Part shown: positions 1 to 9,594 of the stretch, piece after piece
Layout of the letters: each line of letters starts with the position of its first letter
How positions within the stretch are numbered: the stretch's first letter is position 1
Assembly (NCBI GenBank): GCA_003280345.1
Contig: QCFB01000001.1
Coordinates: 62,001-126,000 of the forward strand
Reading direction: 5' to 3'
DNA from: Prochlorococcus sp. AG-363-A16
Lineage (GTDB): Bacteria; Cyanobacteriota; Cyanobacteriia; PCC-6307; Cyanobiaceae
Length of the DNA stretch: 64,000 nucleotides
Position numbers and translations under genes: made by a program
The notes under the pieces: generated by a model
What the model saw: the letters and a program-made list of their open reading frames with translations, nothing else
What the model was told of the DNA's origin: nothing
Database searches by the model: none

Positions 1-2130
1 TCTAATTGTATATTGAAGGAACATGATATTAATACTCCTTTAGTTGCAATTAAAGGTATAGGTCCAAAGCTTTCCGATAGACTTGCGAGTCTTGGGATTT
101 TATTAATCCGTGATCTACTTCAATATTACCCTCGAGATTATGTTGATTATTCATCTCTTAAAAGAATTGCTCACCTCCAGCCTGGTGAAACAGTAACAGT
201 ATTAGCGACAATAAGACGTTGTAGTGCTTTTAAAAGTCCAAGAAATGTCAACCTATCAATATTAGAGCTACAACTTCAGGATTCAACTGGCCGCCTTAAG
301 GTGACTAAGTTTTTTGGAGGCAAGAGGTTCTCGAACTATTCATATTTACATAGTCAGGCAAGCTTATACCCTATTGGTTCAACAGTTGCTGTTAGTGGGC
401 TTGTAAAAAAAGGTCCTTATGGAAAAAGTATTCAAGACCCTTTAATTGAAGTTTTGGAAAATCCAAACTCTCAAATAAATTCAAAGTTTATTGGGAGGCT
501 ATTACCCGTTTATAACTTAACTGAGGGAATTACTGCTAATAAATTCAGAGATCTCATAGATATTGTTCTTCCTTTTACCTCCGAATGGTCAGACCCTTTA
601 TCGCCTGGTCAGTTGAAGGAACATTCTTTGATTACTAAAAGTGAAGCAATGAATAGCATTCATAAACCACTTGATCAAAAATCACTTCGGTCTGCCAGAA
701 GACGTTTAGTCTTTGATGAATTCTTGCTATTGCAATTAGGCTTGTTAAGAAGAAGATCTGAACTTCGTAAAAGTGCCGCTCCAGCTTTAAATATCTCAGT
801 GCAAAGTGAAGGTTTGGTTGACAACTTTTTTAGATTATTACCTTTTGAATTAACAAAGGCACAAACTCGAGTTCTTTTGGAAATTGAATCTGATTTAAAA
901 TGTACAAAACCAATGGCTCGCCTTGTTCAAGGTGATGTGGGAAGTGGAAAGACAGTTGTGGCAATTGCTGCACTTCTTAATGCTGTACAAGCAGGGTGGC
1001 AGGGTGCTTTTATGGCGCCTACAGAAGTTTTAGCTCAACAACATTACCGTACATTATGTAAATGGCTTCCTAACTTACATGTCACTGTTGAACTACTTTC
1101 TGGATCAACTCCACGTGTAAAAAGAAGCAAAGTACTAGATGATTTAGCTAATGGATCGTTGAAGATACTTGTAGGCACTCATGCCTTAATTGAGGAAAGA
1201 GTTTCTTTTTCTCGTTTGGGACTTGTTGTCGTAGATGAACAACATCGCTTTGGTGTACATCAGCGTAATCGATTGCTTAATAAAGGTCTTCAACCCCATC
1301 TCTTGACTATGACGGCGACTCCAATTCCGCGTACTTTGGCCCTTTCTATTCATGGTGATTTAGATGTTAGTCAGATTGATGAGCTTCCACCCGGTCGAAC
1401 ACCTATAAAGACAAAATTATTAACTAACTCAAATAGAGATAAGGCCTATGAGCTTATAAGAAGTGAAGTTAATCGAGGGCAACGCGCTTATGTAGTTTTA
1501 CCTTTAGTAGAAGAATCTGAAAAATTAGACCTTCGTTCGGCCGTAGAAGTTTATGAACATTTATCTACCAATATTTTTAAGGAATTATCTGTAGGCCTTT
1601 TACATGGACGAATGAACAGTTCTGAAAAAGCAGCCATTATTAGTGATTTCACATATGGAAACTGTCAGGTGCTTGTTTCTACGACTGTTGTTGAGGTTGG
1701 TGTTGATGTCCCTGAAGCTACCGTTATGGTAATTGAACATGCAGATCGTTTTGGTCTAGCTCAACTACATCAACTACGTGGCCGTGTAGGAAGGGGAGCG
1801 AAGACTTCTTATTGCGTTCTCTTGAATGATGGGAACAACCCTTTATCTAAACAACGTTTAGAAGTTTTGGTTAATACTAATGATGGATTTGAAATTTCTG
1901 AAATCGACTTAAGACTACGAGGACCAGGACAAGTATTAGGCACTCGTCAGTCTGGACTACCTGATTTTGCTTTAGCAAGTCTTGTCGATGACGTGCAGGT
2001 CCTTGAAGAGGCACGACAAGCAGCCGTCAAAATTATGAATATTGATCCAGAACTCCAAGGTAATTTGGTTCTTAGGAATTTGTTAGAGGAATATTGGAAT
2101 CGGCTTATTGTCAAAGCACAATTAAACTAG
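1..2130 (+). CDS. recG: ATP-dependent DNA helicase RecG (5' end outside window)
   Basis: RecG remodels stalled replication forks and Holliday junctions. The reading frame is open from base 1; the first possible start (TTG at 13) lies inside a run of open codons, and the visible 705 residues are shorter than cyanobacterial RecG, so the N-terminus is probably outside the window. Counting from that TTG, the wedge/OB domain comes first (GIGPKLSDRLASLGI near residue 15), Walker A GDVGSGKT is at about 307, the DEQH box at about 408, TATPIPRTL follows, and the C-terminal helicase motif QLRGRVGRG is present. All helicase motifs are intact. Family call is secure; only the true start is unknown. Confidence 0.97.
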   Translation, partial: SNCILKEHDINTPLVAIKGIGPKLSDRLASLGILLIRDLLQYYPRDYVDYSSLKRIAHLQPGETVTVLATIRRCSAFKSPRNVNLSILELQLQDSTGRLKVTKFFGGKRFSNYSYLHSQASLYPIGSTVAVSGLVKKGPYGKSIQDPLIEVLENPNSQINSKFIGRLLPVYNLTEGITANKFRDLIDIVLPFTSEWSDPLSPGQLKEHSLITKSEAMNSIHKPLDQKSLRSARRRLVFDEFLLLQLGLLRRRSELRKSAAPALNISVQSEGLVDNFFRLLPFELTKAQTRVLLEIESDLKCTKPMARLVQGDVGSGKTVVAIAALLNAVQAGWQGAFMAPTEVLAQQHYRTLCKWLPNLHVTVELLSGSTPRVKRSKVLDDLANGSLKILVGTHALIEERVSFSRLGLVVVDEQHRFGVHQRNRLLNKGLQPHLLTMTATPIPRTLALSIHGDLDVSQIDELPPGRTPIKTKLLTNSNRDKAYELIRSEVNRGQRAYVVLPLVEESEKLDLRSAVEVYEHLSTNIFKELSVGLLHGRMNSSEKAAIISDFTYGNCQVLVSTTVVEVGVDVPEATVMVIEHADRFGLAQLHQLRGRVGRGAKTSYCVLLNDGNNPLSKQRLEVLVNTNDGFEISEIDLRLRGPGQVLGTRQSGLPDFALASLVDDVQVLEEARQAAVKIMNIDPELQGNLVLRNLLEEYWNRLIVKAQLN

Positions 2131-2470
2131 GCTATGTTTTCCACAATACTGAGTCTAGAATTAGTCTCATGATTCTGGCCTGGTAAATCTAAACCTTAGA
2201 AAACCTTAGAAGAATAGCTTTTCATATTCGAATCTTGTCAGTTGCTTGCCCAGAGCCTTTTTGCACTATCGCTTAAAAGCACCTTTTTGCAATTGATTTG
2301 AAGAAATGCCTCTGAAAGAAACAAGTTGAAATTTTAAGTTGATCTTTTTTCAATTGTTGGTGCCTCATTATCCAAATAAATGTATCTATACTTTCAATTG
2401 AAGAACATAGCGAGATTCTTTCTGTGGAAAACAAGAGATCTGCTGTGGAAATATGTTGCTTTGACTACCG
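2131..2470. other. Intergenic stretch without a recognised gene
   Basis: These 340 bases between recG and the VanX-like gene hold no open frame longer than a few codons with a credible start, no tRNA-like fold that I can see and no strong hairpin followed by T residues. It presumably holds the recG 3' end and the promoter of the next gene. Confidence 0.5.
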
Positions 2471-3205
2471 GTGTTACGACCTTGGACTACATACCCAATT
2501 CGAGATTGTGGTGAAAACCTTAAGGATTTGCCCTCGGATCTTTTCCGTTTAGAACCACATCCATACCTTTCATTAGGTGCTCCTTATATAGATGGTTTTG
2601 ACCCATGGAGGTTGAGGGAAAGTGTCGTAGAGAAATTGCTTTTGGTGCAGCAAACTCTGCTGCTTCAGACTCCACCACTTCGATTGGCCATCTTTGATGC
2701 TTGGCGCCCAATACAAGTTCAATCTTTTATGTATGAACATTCGATTGTCCAAACGTGTCTTAATCGCGGATTGGATAGCCATGAGGATAGAAATTCGCCT
2801 GCTTTTCAATCTGTTTTAGATGAGGTAAGTATGTTTTGGGCTGAACCAAGCTTTAACCCGAAAACACCACCTCCACACAGCACAGGTGGTGCCGTAGATC
2901 TAACTCTTGCGAATGCAAATTTTATTCCAGTTGATATGGGAGGAGAGATTGATGAGATTTCATCGAAGTCTTTCCCAGATTATTTTGCTAAGGCTTATAA
3001 AGCTAATCCGCAGTCAAAGTTTCGAGTATTGAATGAAAGAAGATCATTACTTGCGAATGAAATGGAGACATTAGGCTTCGTACAGCATCCATATGAATGG
3101 TGGCATTTCAGTTATGGTGATCAGCTTTGGGCTTGGCAAAGTAATTCTCATGAAGCTATTTATGGCTCTTGTGCTCCTTCAGAGAGAAGTGCTAATACCT
3201 TTTGA
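2471..3205 (+). CDS. D-alanyl-D-alanine dipeptidase, VanX/DdpX-like (M15D)
   Basis: Predicted zinc dipeptidase that splits D-Ala-D-Ala, as in peptidoglycan turnover. The metal site of the M15 family is visible: H136 and D143 in HSTGGAVD, and catalytic E209 with ligand H212 in EWWH; the spacings match VanX (His-x6-Asp and Glu-x2-His). DAWRP near residue 76 carries the arginine that stabilises the substrate in VanX. GTG at 2471 is the first start after an in-frame TGA at 2462. No signal peptide, so it should be cytoplasmic. There is no vanH/vanA neighbour, so nutrient recovery or cell-wall recycling is more likely than glycopeptide resistance. Its last 46 bases overlap the end of sir on the other strand. 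Confidence 0.88.
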   Translation: MLRPWTTYPIRDCGENLKDLPSDLFRLEPHPYLSLGAPYIDGFDPWRLRESVVEKLLLVQQTLLLQTPPLRLAIFDAWRPIQVQSFMYEHSIVQTCLNRGLDSHEDRNSPAFQSVLDEVSMFWAEPSFNPKTPPPHSTGGAVDLTLANANFIPVDMGGEIDEISSKSFPDYFAKAYKANPQSKFRVLNERRSLLANEMETLGFVQHPYEWWHFSYGDQLWAWQSNSHEAIYGSCAPSERSANTF

Positions 3206-4956
3206 TCCCCAAGCTGTATTACGTATTCACCAAAACTTTTTTTGCCTCCAAAGTTTTTCCAACTAATGAATAGAGGTCTCAATGTTTTTTCAAGGTTTTG
3301 AATTGCCATTTTTTGTAGATAAGGCTTAGCCAGATTTTGCAAGTTAGGAGTACCGCCAAGCCATAGTTGGTATTGATTAGGCCCACTACCCACTAGCCCG
3401 AGTTCAGCCATATATGGTCGAGCACAACCATTTGGGCAACCTGTCATTCTCACAAGGATTGACCTTTTCAAGCCCAATGAATTGAGTAGGGATTCTATGC
3501 GCTCTAGTACTGAAGGTAGAACACGCTCAGCCTCAGTGATCGCTAGTCCACATAAAGGGAAAGCCGGGCATGCCATTGCATGCTTAGTTAGTGATGAGTG
3601 ATTAACTTTGCCATCAATACCTATGGAATTTAGTGCTTTTGAGATGCTTGCTTTTTGATATGTTCCGATATTGCAAAGTAGTAAGTCTTGGTTAGCTGTT
3701 AAGCGAACTTCTAATTGATAGGTTTTCACAATTTGTGAAAGGATCCTTTTCTTTTCTCCTTTCAGGCGTCCAGACATTAAAGGTATGCCAATAAACCACA
3801 TGCCTTTTGATTGTTGATGCCAACCAAGGTAGTCTTCAAATTTTTTCTTTACTTCAGAACGTAGTGGTTTGATTGGTTTCGAAAAATATTTGCTTTTAAG
3901 TTCTTTTTTAAACCATTCAATACCTTGGTCGTGGATGAGATACTTCATTCGAGCATTCCTTCGTTTTTGACGATCTCCATAGTCTCTTTGAAGAGCAAGT
4001 ATTGATTGAATTAAATCAAGAACATTTTCTGAATCTACGTAACCAAGTGGTTCTGCTAAACGGGCAAAAGTCTTTTCGTTGTTATGAGTTCGTCCCATGC
4101 CTCCGCCCACGTAGACATTGCAACCTTGTAGTGAACCATTCTCCTTAGTAAAGACAACTATGCCGATGTCATTTGTAAGAAGATCAACTGAGTTATCCCC
4201 TGGAACTGTTACGGCACATTTAAATTTACGTGGTAAATAAGTTGGGCCGTAGAGAGGCTCATGATCATTTCCACTAAAAACTCCGCCGACTTTTTGTCTT
4301 TTGCGCACACTTCTTACGATTCTTGATGGACGGATGCGGTAACTCAAATCTCCATCTACCCATAGATCTAGATAAGTGCTTTCTGCTGCAACAGGAGCTA
4401 AGAGATCAGCAATTTGGTTTGATAATTTCCTTGCCGCTGGATAGGCACCTTTTTCATAGGGGGCAGCCGGGGCAGTTACGTTTCTAGAGATATCTCCACA
4501 TGCCGCAAGAGTGGAACCCATTGACCGAATAATGGTTCCAATTACTTCGCGAAGATTTTCTTTTCTAATCCCATGCATCTGAAATGCTTGTCGGGTAGTT
4601 GCACGGAGTGTTCCGTTGCCAAGTTGGTTTGATAATTCGTTTAAAGAAAGAAATAATGAAGCAGGTATTCGTCCACCAGGGCTTCGAAGCCTCAACATCA
4701 TTTGCCAATCTCTTCCTTCACCTTTGTGTCTAGCCTCTCGATCATCTTGTTGGTAGCTTCCGTGGAACTTGAGAAGTTGGACAGCGTCATTAGTAAAATG
4801 ATCACTTTGATTGTCAAGTTCAGTTTTTAGTGGATCTTTTAAAAACTTGCTTTCTTCTTTGAATTTCTCGAATTTCGTCTGTTCTGTTCCAATAGCAATG
4901 CATGGAGAGAAGCTTTTGGGATCTTTCAAGTCAGATTTTTTCCCTCCTTGTGTCAC
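3160..4956 (-). CDS. sir: Ferredoxin-dependent sulfite reductase
   Basis: Reduces sulfite to sulfide with six electrons from ferredoxin in assimilatory sulfur metabolism. The siroheme/[4Fe-4S] ligands are C463 and C469 (C-x5-C in ACPAFPLC) and C507 and C511 (C-x3-C in GCPNGC). The two-fold ferrite-like repeats are present, with TRQAFQMHGI and CGDISRNVTAPAAP in the N-terminal half. At 598 aa it is longer than ferredoxin-nitrite reductases (about 510 aa) and fits cyanobacterial Sir. It is divergent from glyS with about 95 bases between starts, a shared promoter region. Its 3' end runs 46 bases into the convergent VanX-like gene. Confidence 0.93.
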   Translation of the reverse strand: MTQGGKKSDLKDPKSFSPCIAIGTEQTKFEKFKEESKFLKDPLKTELDNQSDHFTNDAVQLLKFHGSYQQDDREARHKGEGRDWQMMLRLRSPGGRIPASLFLSLNELSNQLGNGTLRATTRQAFQMHGIRKENLREVIGTIIRSMGSTLAACGDISRNVTAPAAPYEKGAYPAARKLSNQIADLLAPVAAESTYLDLWVDGDLSYRIRPSRIVRSVRKRQKVGGVFSGNDHEPLYGPTYLPRKFKCAVTVPGDNSVDLLTNDIGIVVFTKENGSLQGCNVYVGGGMGRTHNNEKTFARLAEPLGYVDSENVLDLIQSILALQRDYGDRQKRRNARMKYLIHDQGIEWFKKELKSKYFSKPIKPLRSEVKKKFEDYLGWHQQSKGMWFIGIPLMSGRLKGEKKRILSQIVKTYQLEVRLTANQDLLLCNIGTYQKASISKALNSIGIDGKVNHSSLTKHAMACPAFPLCGLAITEAERVLPSVLERIESLLNSLGLKRSILVRMTGCPNGCARPYMAELGLVGSGPNQYQLWLGGTPNLQNLAKPYLQKMAIQNLEKTLRPLFISWKNFGGKKSFGEYVIQLGDQKVLALLSEGAQEP

Positions 4957-5051
4957 GGCATCAATTTTCTCCTATTACACCGTAGCTAAAGGAAGACTAT
5001 TTTCTTGCCCTGTATTTCAATAAAGTGTGAGCCTTATTGTTTTTTATCTCT

Positions 5052-7220
5052 GTGTCAACTTTTCTACTTGAGATTGGGACTGAGGAGTTGCCTCCTGATT
5101 TTGCTTGCTTGGCACTGGCTCAACTCGAGCAGATTGTTCGTCAGACCTTTGCAGACAAAAAGCTTCTACATGGTTCTATTCATGTCACAAGTACTCCAAG
5201 AAGAATCGCCCTTCTTGTTAATGAACTCGCAGATTCGGCTTCTGATCAGGAGATTGAAAGAAAGGGACCTCCTGCCAGCCATGCTTTTGAAGGAGATACT
5301 CCTACAAAAGCTGCTTTAGGTTTTGCAAGTAGATTTGGTCTAAGTACAAAGGATTTAGAAATTCGTCAGACTTCGAAAGGACCTTTTGTTTTTGCAAAGG
5401 TTTTAGAAAGAGGCGCTGATTCTGTCGAGTTATTAAAAGAATTCATTCCTGTCTGGATTACCTCTGTTCAAGGAAAGCGCTTTATGCGATGGGGAGAAGG
5501 AGAACAAAGGTTTTCCCGGCCAATACGTTGGCTTGTCGCTCTTCTAGAGAATCAAGTAATACAAGTATGTCTTAACGATTGCGACCCTAAAGTTTTATCT
5601 GGTAATACCAGTAGGGGACATCGACTTTTTGAAAAGACTGTCGAAATTTCTTCAGCAAATTCATATGCGAATGATTTAAAAAAAGTTGGTGTGATAGTTG
5701 ATCGTAATGAAAGAGCTTCTTCGATTAGAAACCTTATCGAGAAGAAAGCAAAGGAAATTAATTCGGTCCCCGATATTTCGGATGATCTTTTTGAAGAACT
5801 GGTTGATTTGGTTGAGTCACCATCTCTCATCACAGGTCAATTTGATGATTCCTTTCTAGATCTTCCCGCGGAAGTACTTAGCAATGTTATGCGTTGTCAT
5901 CAGCGTTATGTACCACTTTATCTATCTAACGCAATAAAAGATCCTTTATCCCTTAATGCAAGGAATGTACTTGCTCCTAAGTTCTTGTGTATTTGTAATG
6001 GACTAAGTCATTCTTTAAATATAGTGAAGACTGGCAATGAGAGAGTCCTAAAAGCAAGACTGGCAGATGCAGAATTTTTCGTAAAAGCAGACCTATCTAT
6101 ATCAAAAAAAGAGCGAAGAGAGCAATTGAAAAATGTTTCTTTTGCTAAGGGTTTAGGATCATTATTTAATCGAGTAGAAAGGATTGAATGGGTAGCTGAA
6201 CTTCTTATTAAAAAACTATCTATTTCTGACTCTGAGATTGTTCATCTTAAGAGAGCGGCTCATTTTTGCAAAAATGACTTGGTTAGTCAAATGGTAGGAG
6301 AATTTCCTGAATTGCAAGGAGTAATTGGAGCTAAATATTTGCTTGCAGAAGGTGAATCAAGAGAGGTTTCTTTAGCTGTTTTGGAACATTATTTGCCGCG
6401 AGCATCTGGTGCAAGTCTTCCTCAATCAGTAGGCGGCTCTGTTCTGGCTTTAGCAGAAAGAGTAGAGCTTTTAGTAAGTATTTACTCTAAAGGAGAAAGG
6501 CCAAGTGGATCATCTGATCCATATGCTTTAAGAAGGGCAGGTAATGGAATATTGCAGATTCTTTGGAGTAGAAATTGGAAGTTGGATCTAAATAAATTAA
6601 TAATCCAATCACTTGATCAATGGTCAAAATTGTTTCCAAGCTTACAAATTGATAACACTACTCTTTCCAATGATTTAAGTGAATTTTTCCGACAACGGAT
6701 AATTAGTCTTTTGGAAGAGGGGGGAATTGATCTAGATCTCATTAATGCTATAGCAGGACAGACAGTATCGATTAAGCAGCTACTTTCTGATCCTGAAGAC
6801 GCTAGATTGCGCGCTAATTTGCTTGCAAATATGCGTTCTTCAGGAAAACTTTCTGCTGTTCATGCAGTGGTTACTCGGGCAGCTCGTTTGGCCGATAAAA
6901 CTTCATTATCGTCCTCAGTCATAAGTCCTTCTGAAGTTGTAAATCCAGATTTATTTGAAAAGTCATGTGAAGCTGACATGTTGGACATTCTTAACTCTCT
7001 TGAGCCAATTGTAAAAGGTCATTCTGAAGAACGTTATGCCCTTTTAGCAGATCAGCTTGCGAATGGATCTAATACTTTATCTGCGTTCTTTGATGGTGAT
7101 CAAAGTGTAATGGTAATGCACGAGAATAAAGACATTCGTATTAACAGACTTAATCTTCTTGCCGTGTTAAGAAATCAGGCAAGTGTATTGGCAGATTTTA
7201 ATCAAATATGCACTAAGTAG
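5052..7220 (+). CDS. glyS: Glycyl-tRNA synthetase beta subunit
   Basis: Beta chain of the bacterial alpha2-beta2 glycyl-tRNA synthetase, involved in tRNA binding. The N-terminal block LLEIGTEELPPDF and the internal MRWGEGEQRFSRPIRWLVALL, GNTSRGHR and EVLSNVMRCHQRYVPL segments are typical of the family, and the C-terminal DALR-like region ends near LLAVLRNQASVLADF. I prefer GTG at 5052 (722 aa), which gives the usual MSTFLLEIG start; an in-frame TTG at 5037 would add five residues. The alpha subunit is not nearby, as is usual in cyanobacteria where glyQ is unlinked. Converges with chlP across a 30-base gap. Confidence 0.95.
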   Translation: MSTFLLEIGTEELPPDFACLALAQLEQIVRQTFADKKLLHGSIHVTSTPRRIALLVNELADSASDQEIERKGPPASHAFEGDTPTKAALGFASRFGLSTKDLEIRQTSKGPFVFAKVLERGADSVELLKEFIPVWITSVQGKRFMRWGEGEQRFSRPIRWLVALLENQVIQVCLNDCDPKVLSGNTSRGHRLFEKTVEISSANSYANDLKKVGVIVDRNERASSIRNLIEKKAKEINSVPDISDDLFEELVDLVESPSLITGQFDDSFLDLPAEVLSNVMRCHQRYVPLYLSNAIKDPLSLNARNVLAPKFLCICNGLSHSLNIVKTGNERVLKARLADAEFFVKADLSISKKERREQLKNVSFAKGLGSLFNRVERIEWVAELLIKKLSISDSEIVHLKRAAHFCKNDLVSQMVGEFPELQGVIGAKYLLAEGESREVSLAVLEHYLPRASGASLPQSVGGSVLALAERVELLVSIYSKGERPSGSSDPYALRRAGNGILQILWSRNWKLDLNKLIIQSLDQWSKLFPSLQIDNTTLSNDLSEFFRQRIISLLEEGGIDLDLINAIAGQTVSIKQLLSDPEDARLRANLLANMRSSGKLSAVHAVVTRAARLADKTSLSSSVISPSEVVNPDLFEKSCEADMLDILNSLEPIVKGHSEERYALLADQLANGSNTLSAFFDGDQSVMVMHENKDIRINRLNLLAVLRNQASVLADFNQICTK

Positions 7221-7246
7221 GAAAGCTAGTTTTCTTTTTTTAATGA
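7221..7246 (+). terminator. Weak T-rich terminator after glyS
   Basis: Directly after the glyS stop a short GAAA...TTTC stem is followed by a run of seven T residues. The stem is only about four pairs, so efficiency is doubtful; it lies in the 30-base gap between two convergent genes. Confidence 0.3.
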
Positions 7247-7250
7247 GATT

Positions 7251-8588
7251 TTATTTATTACTAGATACTTTGATTCCACCTTTAATGCTACTTACAGAAA
7301 GCATCTTCTCCACTTCTTCTTCTTCTCGGACTGCACTTGGGACTGGCTTGTAGTCACTTGGAGCGAGTGCTCGACCTCTGAAAATTGAGCAAATTGTAAG
7401 GAACGTCAGCTTTATCTGTTGCCATGGCTTCATGGTAACAACAGTCTTGTAAAGGTAGCTATCAAAAGTAAGTCTTTGAACATCCATGTCATCACACATT
7501 TCAACGAATGCTTCTCTGGCTCCATCATTTGAGTAGAAAATATTTTGGAGTATTTCTAGAACTTTGTATGTCGTGCCATATTTCTTATCCCATTTTTTGA
7601 GATATTTTTTTAAGTCCTTTTCTGATGGAATTATCTTCCCACTTTGACTAGCTTCAACAATTTCTTCTGCGCACATTCGCCCACTCTTTGCAGCAAAGTA
7701 GATTCCTTCTCCTGAACTTTTGGTGACATACCCGGCAGCATCCCCAACTAAGGCCATTCGCCCTACAACTCGACGAGGGCGAGGGTGCTCAGGAATTGGA
7801 TGTGCTTCTACTTTAATAACTTCACCATTAACCAATCTTTTTTGCGCTCTATTTCGTACGCCTTCTTGCAAGCTCTTGATTAGCGTTTGATTTTTTTGCA
7901 TTGTGCCTGTTCCAACAGCGACGTGATCGTATTTTGGAAAAACCCATCCATAGAAATCAGGAGAAACGTCTGTTCCTACGTACATTTCAGCTAGATCTTC
8001 GTAGTAGGACATTTCTTTTTCCGGAAGTTTGATCCTTTCTTGGAAAGCAATTGCAACGTTGTAATCACCTGCATCCATCGCCTTGGCAACGCGACTATTT
8101 GCTCCATCTGCACCAACTATTAGATCTACCTCTAGATTTTTTGTGACTCCAGTAGATTCACCACTTGAATAATCTGAGTAGGTCAGATTGTATGGACCTT
8201 GACGACTTTTTCCAGTGTCGATTTTTGTTACTAGACCATTTATTAGTGTCGCGCCTAGTTCAGCTGCTCTGTCGCGCATGAATGCGTCCATAACCTCTCT
8301 TCGACACATTCCAATGAATTCCTTGTCGCTTTCTTCGTAAACCTTGTCAAGGCTTATATCTACTTCACGATTTGAAGGGGAGATCATTCGCATATTCCGC
8401 ACTTTTCTATCGATGATTGAATCAGGCAGATCAAATTCAGCCACCATGCAGAGGGGTATGGCTCCACCACAAGGTTTTGCATTGTCAAGCTTGCGTTCGA
8501 AGACCCAAGTCTGTATGCCAGCTTTTGCAAGAATTTCAGCGGCGCAGGAACCGCTTGGTCCACCACCAACAACTGCTACACGCAACAT
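7251..8588 (-). CDS. chlP: Geranylgeranyl reductase (chlorophyll/tocopherol phytyl side chain)
   Basis: Reduces geranylgeranyl groups to phytyl for chlorophyll and tocopherol. The N-terminal FAD-binding Rossmann motif VVGGGPSGSCAAE starts at residue 6, followed by the family block KPCGGAIPLCM; a second FAD motif GRMALVGDAAGYVTKSSGEGI is present near residue 285. The length of 445 aa matches cyanobacterial ChlP. It is a key sign that the organism makes chlorophyll. It is transcribed away from the VanY-like gene with about 125 bases between starts. Confidence 0.97.
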   Translation of the reverse strand: MLRVAVVGGGPSGSCAAEILAKAGIQTWVFERKLDNAKPCGGAIPLCMVAEFDLPDSIIDRKVRNMRMISPSNREVDISLDKVYEESDKEFIGMCRREVMDAFMRDRAAELGATLINGLVTKIDTGKSRQGPYNLTYSDYSSGESTGVTKNLEVDLIVGADGANSRVAKAMDAGDYNVAIAFQERIKLPEKEMSYYEDLAEMYVGTDVSPDFYGWVFPKYDHVAVGTGTMQKNQTLIKSLQEGVRNRAQKRLVNGEVIKVEAHPIPEHPRPRRVVGRMALVGDAAGYVTKSSGEGIYFAAKSGRMCAEEIVEASQSGKIIPSEKDLKKYLKKWDKKYGTTYKVLEILQNIFYSNDGAREAFVEMCDDMDVQRLTFDSYLYKTVVTMKPWQQIKLTFLTICSIFRGRALAPSDYKPVPSAVREEEEVEKMLSVSSIKGGIKVSSNK

Positions 8589-8714
8589 TTCTTTGGCCTA
8601 ATTTTTGAATTGTTTTTTGAAAACTAACACCGTACGAAGAATTATCGTAAGTAGTTTTAGGTTTGGCCGTTACGATCGAAACAACAATCCTCCTAAGATT
8701 TTTGGCTTTGTAAG

Positions 8715-9437
8715 GTGCAACGTCGTCGAAATAACAGTGATGACATCCCTCTCGCGCTTCGTGCTAGTCCCAAAAGACTAGTTCCTTTGAAGGGAGTCAG
8801 ATATGCATTTGCAATTTTCATAGTGACATGTTTAGCCGTAGTTTTTATTGGAACTTATTTCTTATCAAACTTTAATTCTCAAGTTTTTTTTCAAGGGAAC
8901 AAACAGGTTCCGAGTGCCGATGGACGCTTATTAGGACATTTCCCATATCCTGAAGCATCAAGTGAAGATCTAATTGCGGTTTATCCAGATCTTGAGATCC
9001 ATAAGGATACATACGCAGCTCTTAAATTGATGAGAAAGGCTGCTTTGAATGATGGAATAAACTTGATTCTTCTAAGTGGTTATCGCTCTCATAAACTTCA
9101 AAAGCAAATATTTTTTCAAGTTAAATCACATAGAAATCAGACTGCTATTGAGAGGGCTAGGGTCTCGGCTCCTCCAGGATATTCAGAACACAGTACCGGT
9201 TATGCAATTGATTTAGGGGACTCGATAAGGCGAGACACAGATTTAAGCGTTGAATTTGAACAAACAAATGCCTTTCGTTGGTTAAAGAGTAATGCTGCTA
9301 AATATCATTTTGTTCTTTCATTTCCTGAAGGCAATGAACAAGGGGTAAGTTATGAACCTTGGCATTGGAGATTTGAGGGAACAGCGGATGCTTTAAGACA
9401 GTTTGAAGCAGCACGTAGACGTTTTGATGGCTCTTAA
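8715..9437 (+). CDS. D-alanyl-D-alanine carboxypeptidase, VanY-like (M15B)
   Basis: Predicted membrane-anchored D,D-carboxypeptidase that trims pentapeptide stems. A basic N-terminus is followed by one hydrophobic segment (about residues 30-52, FAIFIVTCLAVVFIGTYF), then the catalytic domain facing the periplasm. Zinc-site motifs are GYRS near residue 122, SEHSTGYAIDLGD (His and Asp ligands) and EPWHWRFEG (catalytic Glu and third His). GTG at 8715 is the chosen start. This is the second M15 D,D-peptidase within 6 kb; the other is the VanX-like gene at 2471. No resistance operon is present. Confidence 0.88.
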   Translation: MQRRRNNSDDIPLALRASPKRLVPLKGVRYAFAIFIVTCLAVVFIGTYFLSNFNSQVFFQGNKQVPSADGRLLGHFPYPEASSEDLIAVYPDLEIHKDTYAALKLMRKAALNDGINLILLSGYRSHKLQKQIFFQVKSHRNQTAIERARVSAPPGYSEHSTGYAIDLGDSIRRDTDLSVEFEQTNAFRWLKSNAAKYHFVLSFPEGNEQGVSYEPWHWRFEGTADALRQFEAARRRFDGS

Positions 9438-9452
9438 CCCTTTAAAACGATA

Positions 9453-9475
9453 GGAAAGCTTTTCCCTCTTTTATA
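9453..9475 (+). terminator. Putative terminator downstream of the VanY-like gene
   Basis: GGAAA-GCT-TTTCC forms a five-pair stem 16 bases after the stop codon, followed by a T-rich stretch. The stem is short and the T run is interrupted by C, so the call is weak. Confidence 0.35.
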
Positions 9476-9594
9476 AAATTTGTTTTTAGAAGTTTTTATT
9501 TAACTACTTAGTTTGTCTTCTGTTCTCTTACTGAGATAGCCTGCTAGCACTCCGCCTTAGAGCGTTGTCCTTCAATATGAGAATTTAGTTTGCT

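Noticed and set aside
5005-5319. 104-aa frame at the glyS start
   Set aside because: Out-of-frame shadow of glyS; the glyS frame carries the conserved family sequence.
2471-9437. Vancomycin resistance cluster
   Set aside because: Only VanX- and VanY-like peptidases are present, with no VanH, VanA or VanRS; such peptidases also serve cell-wall turnover.
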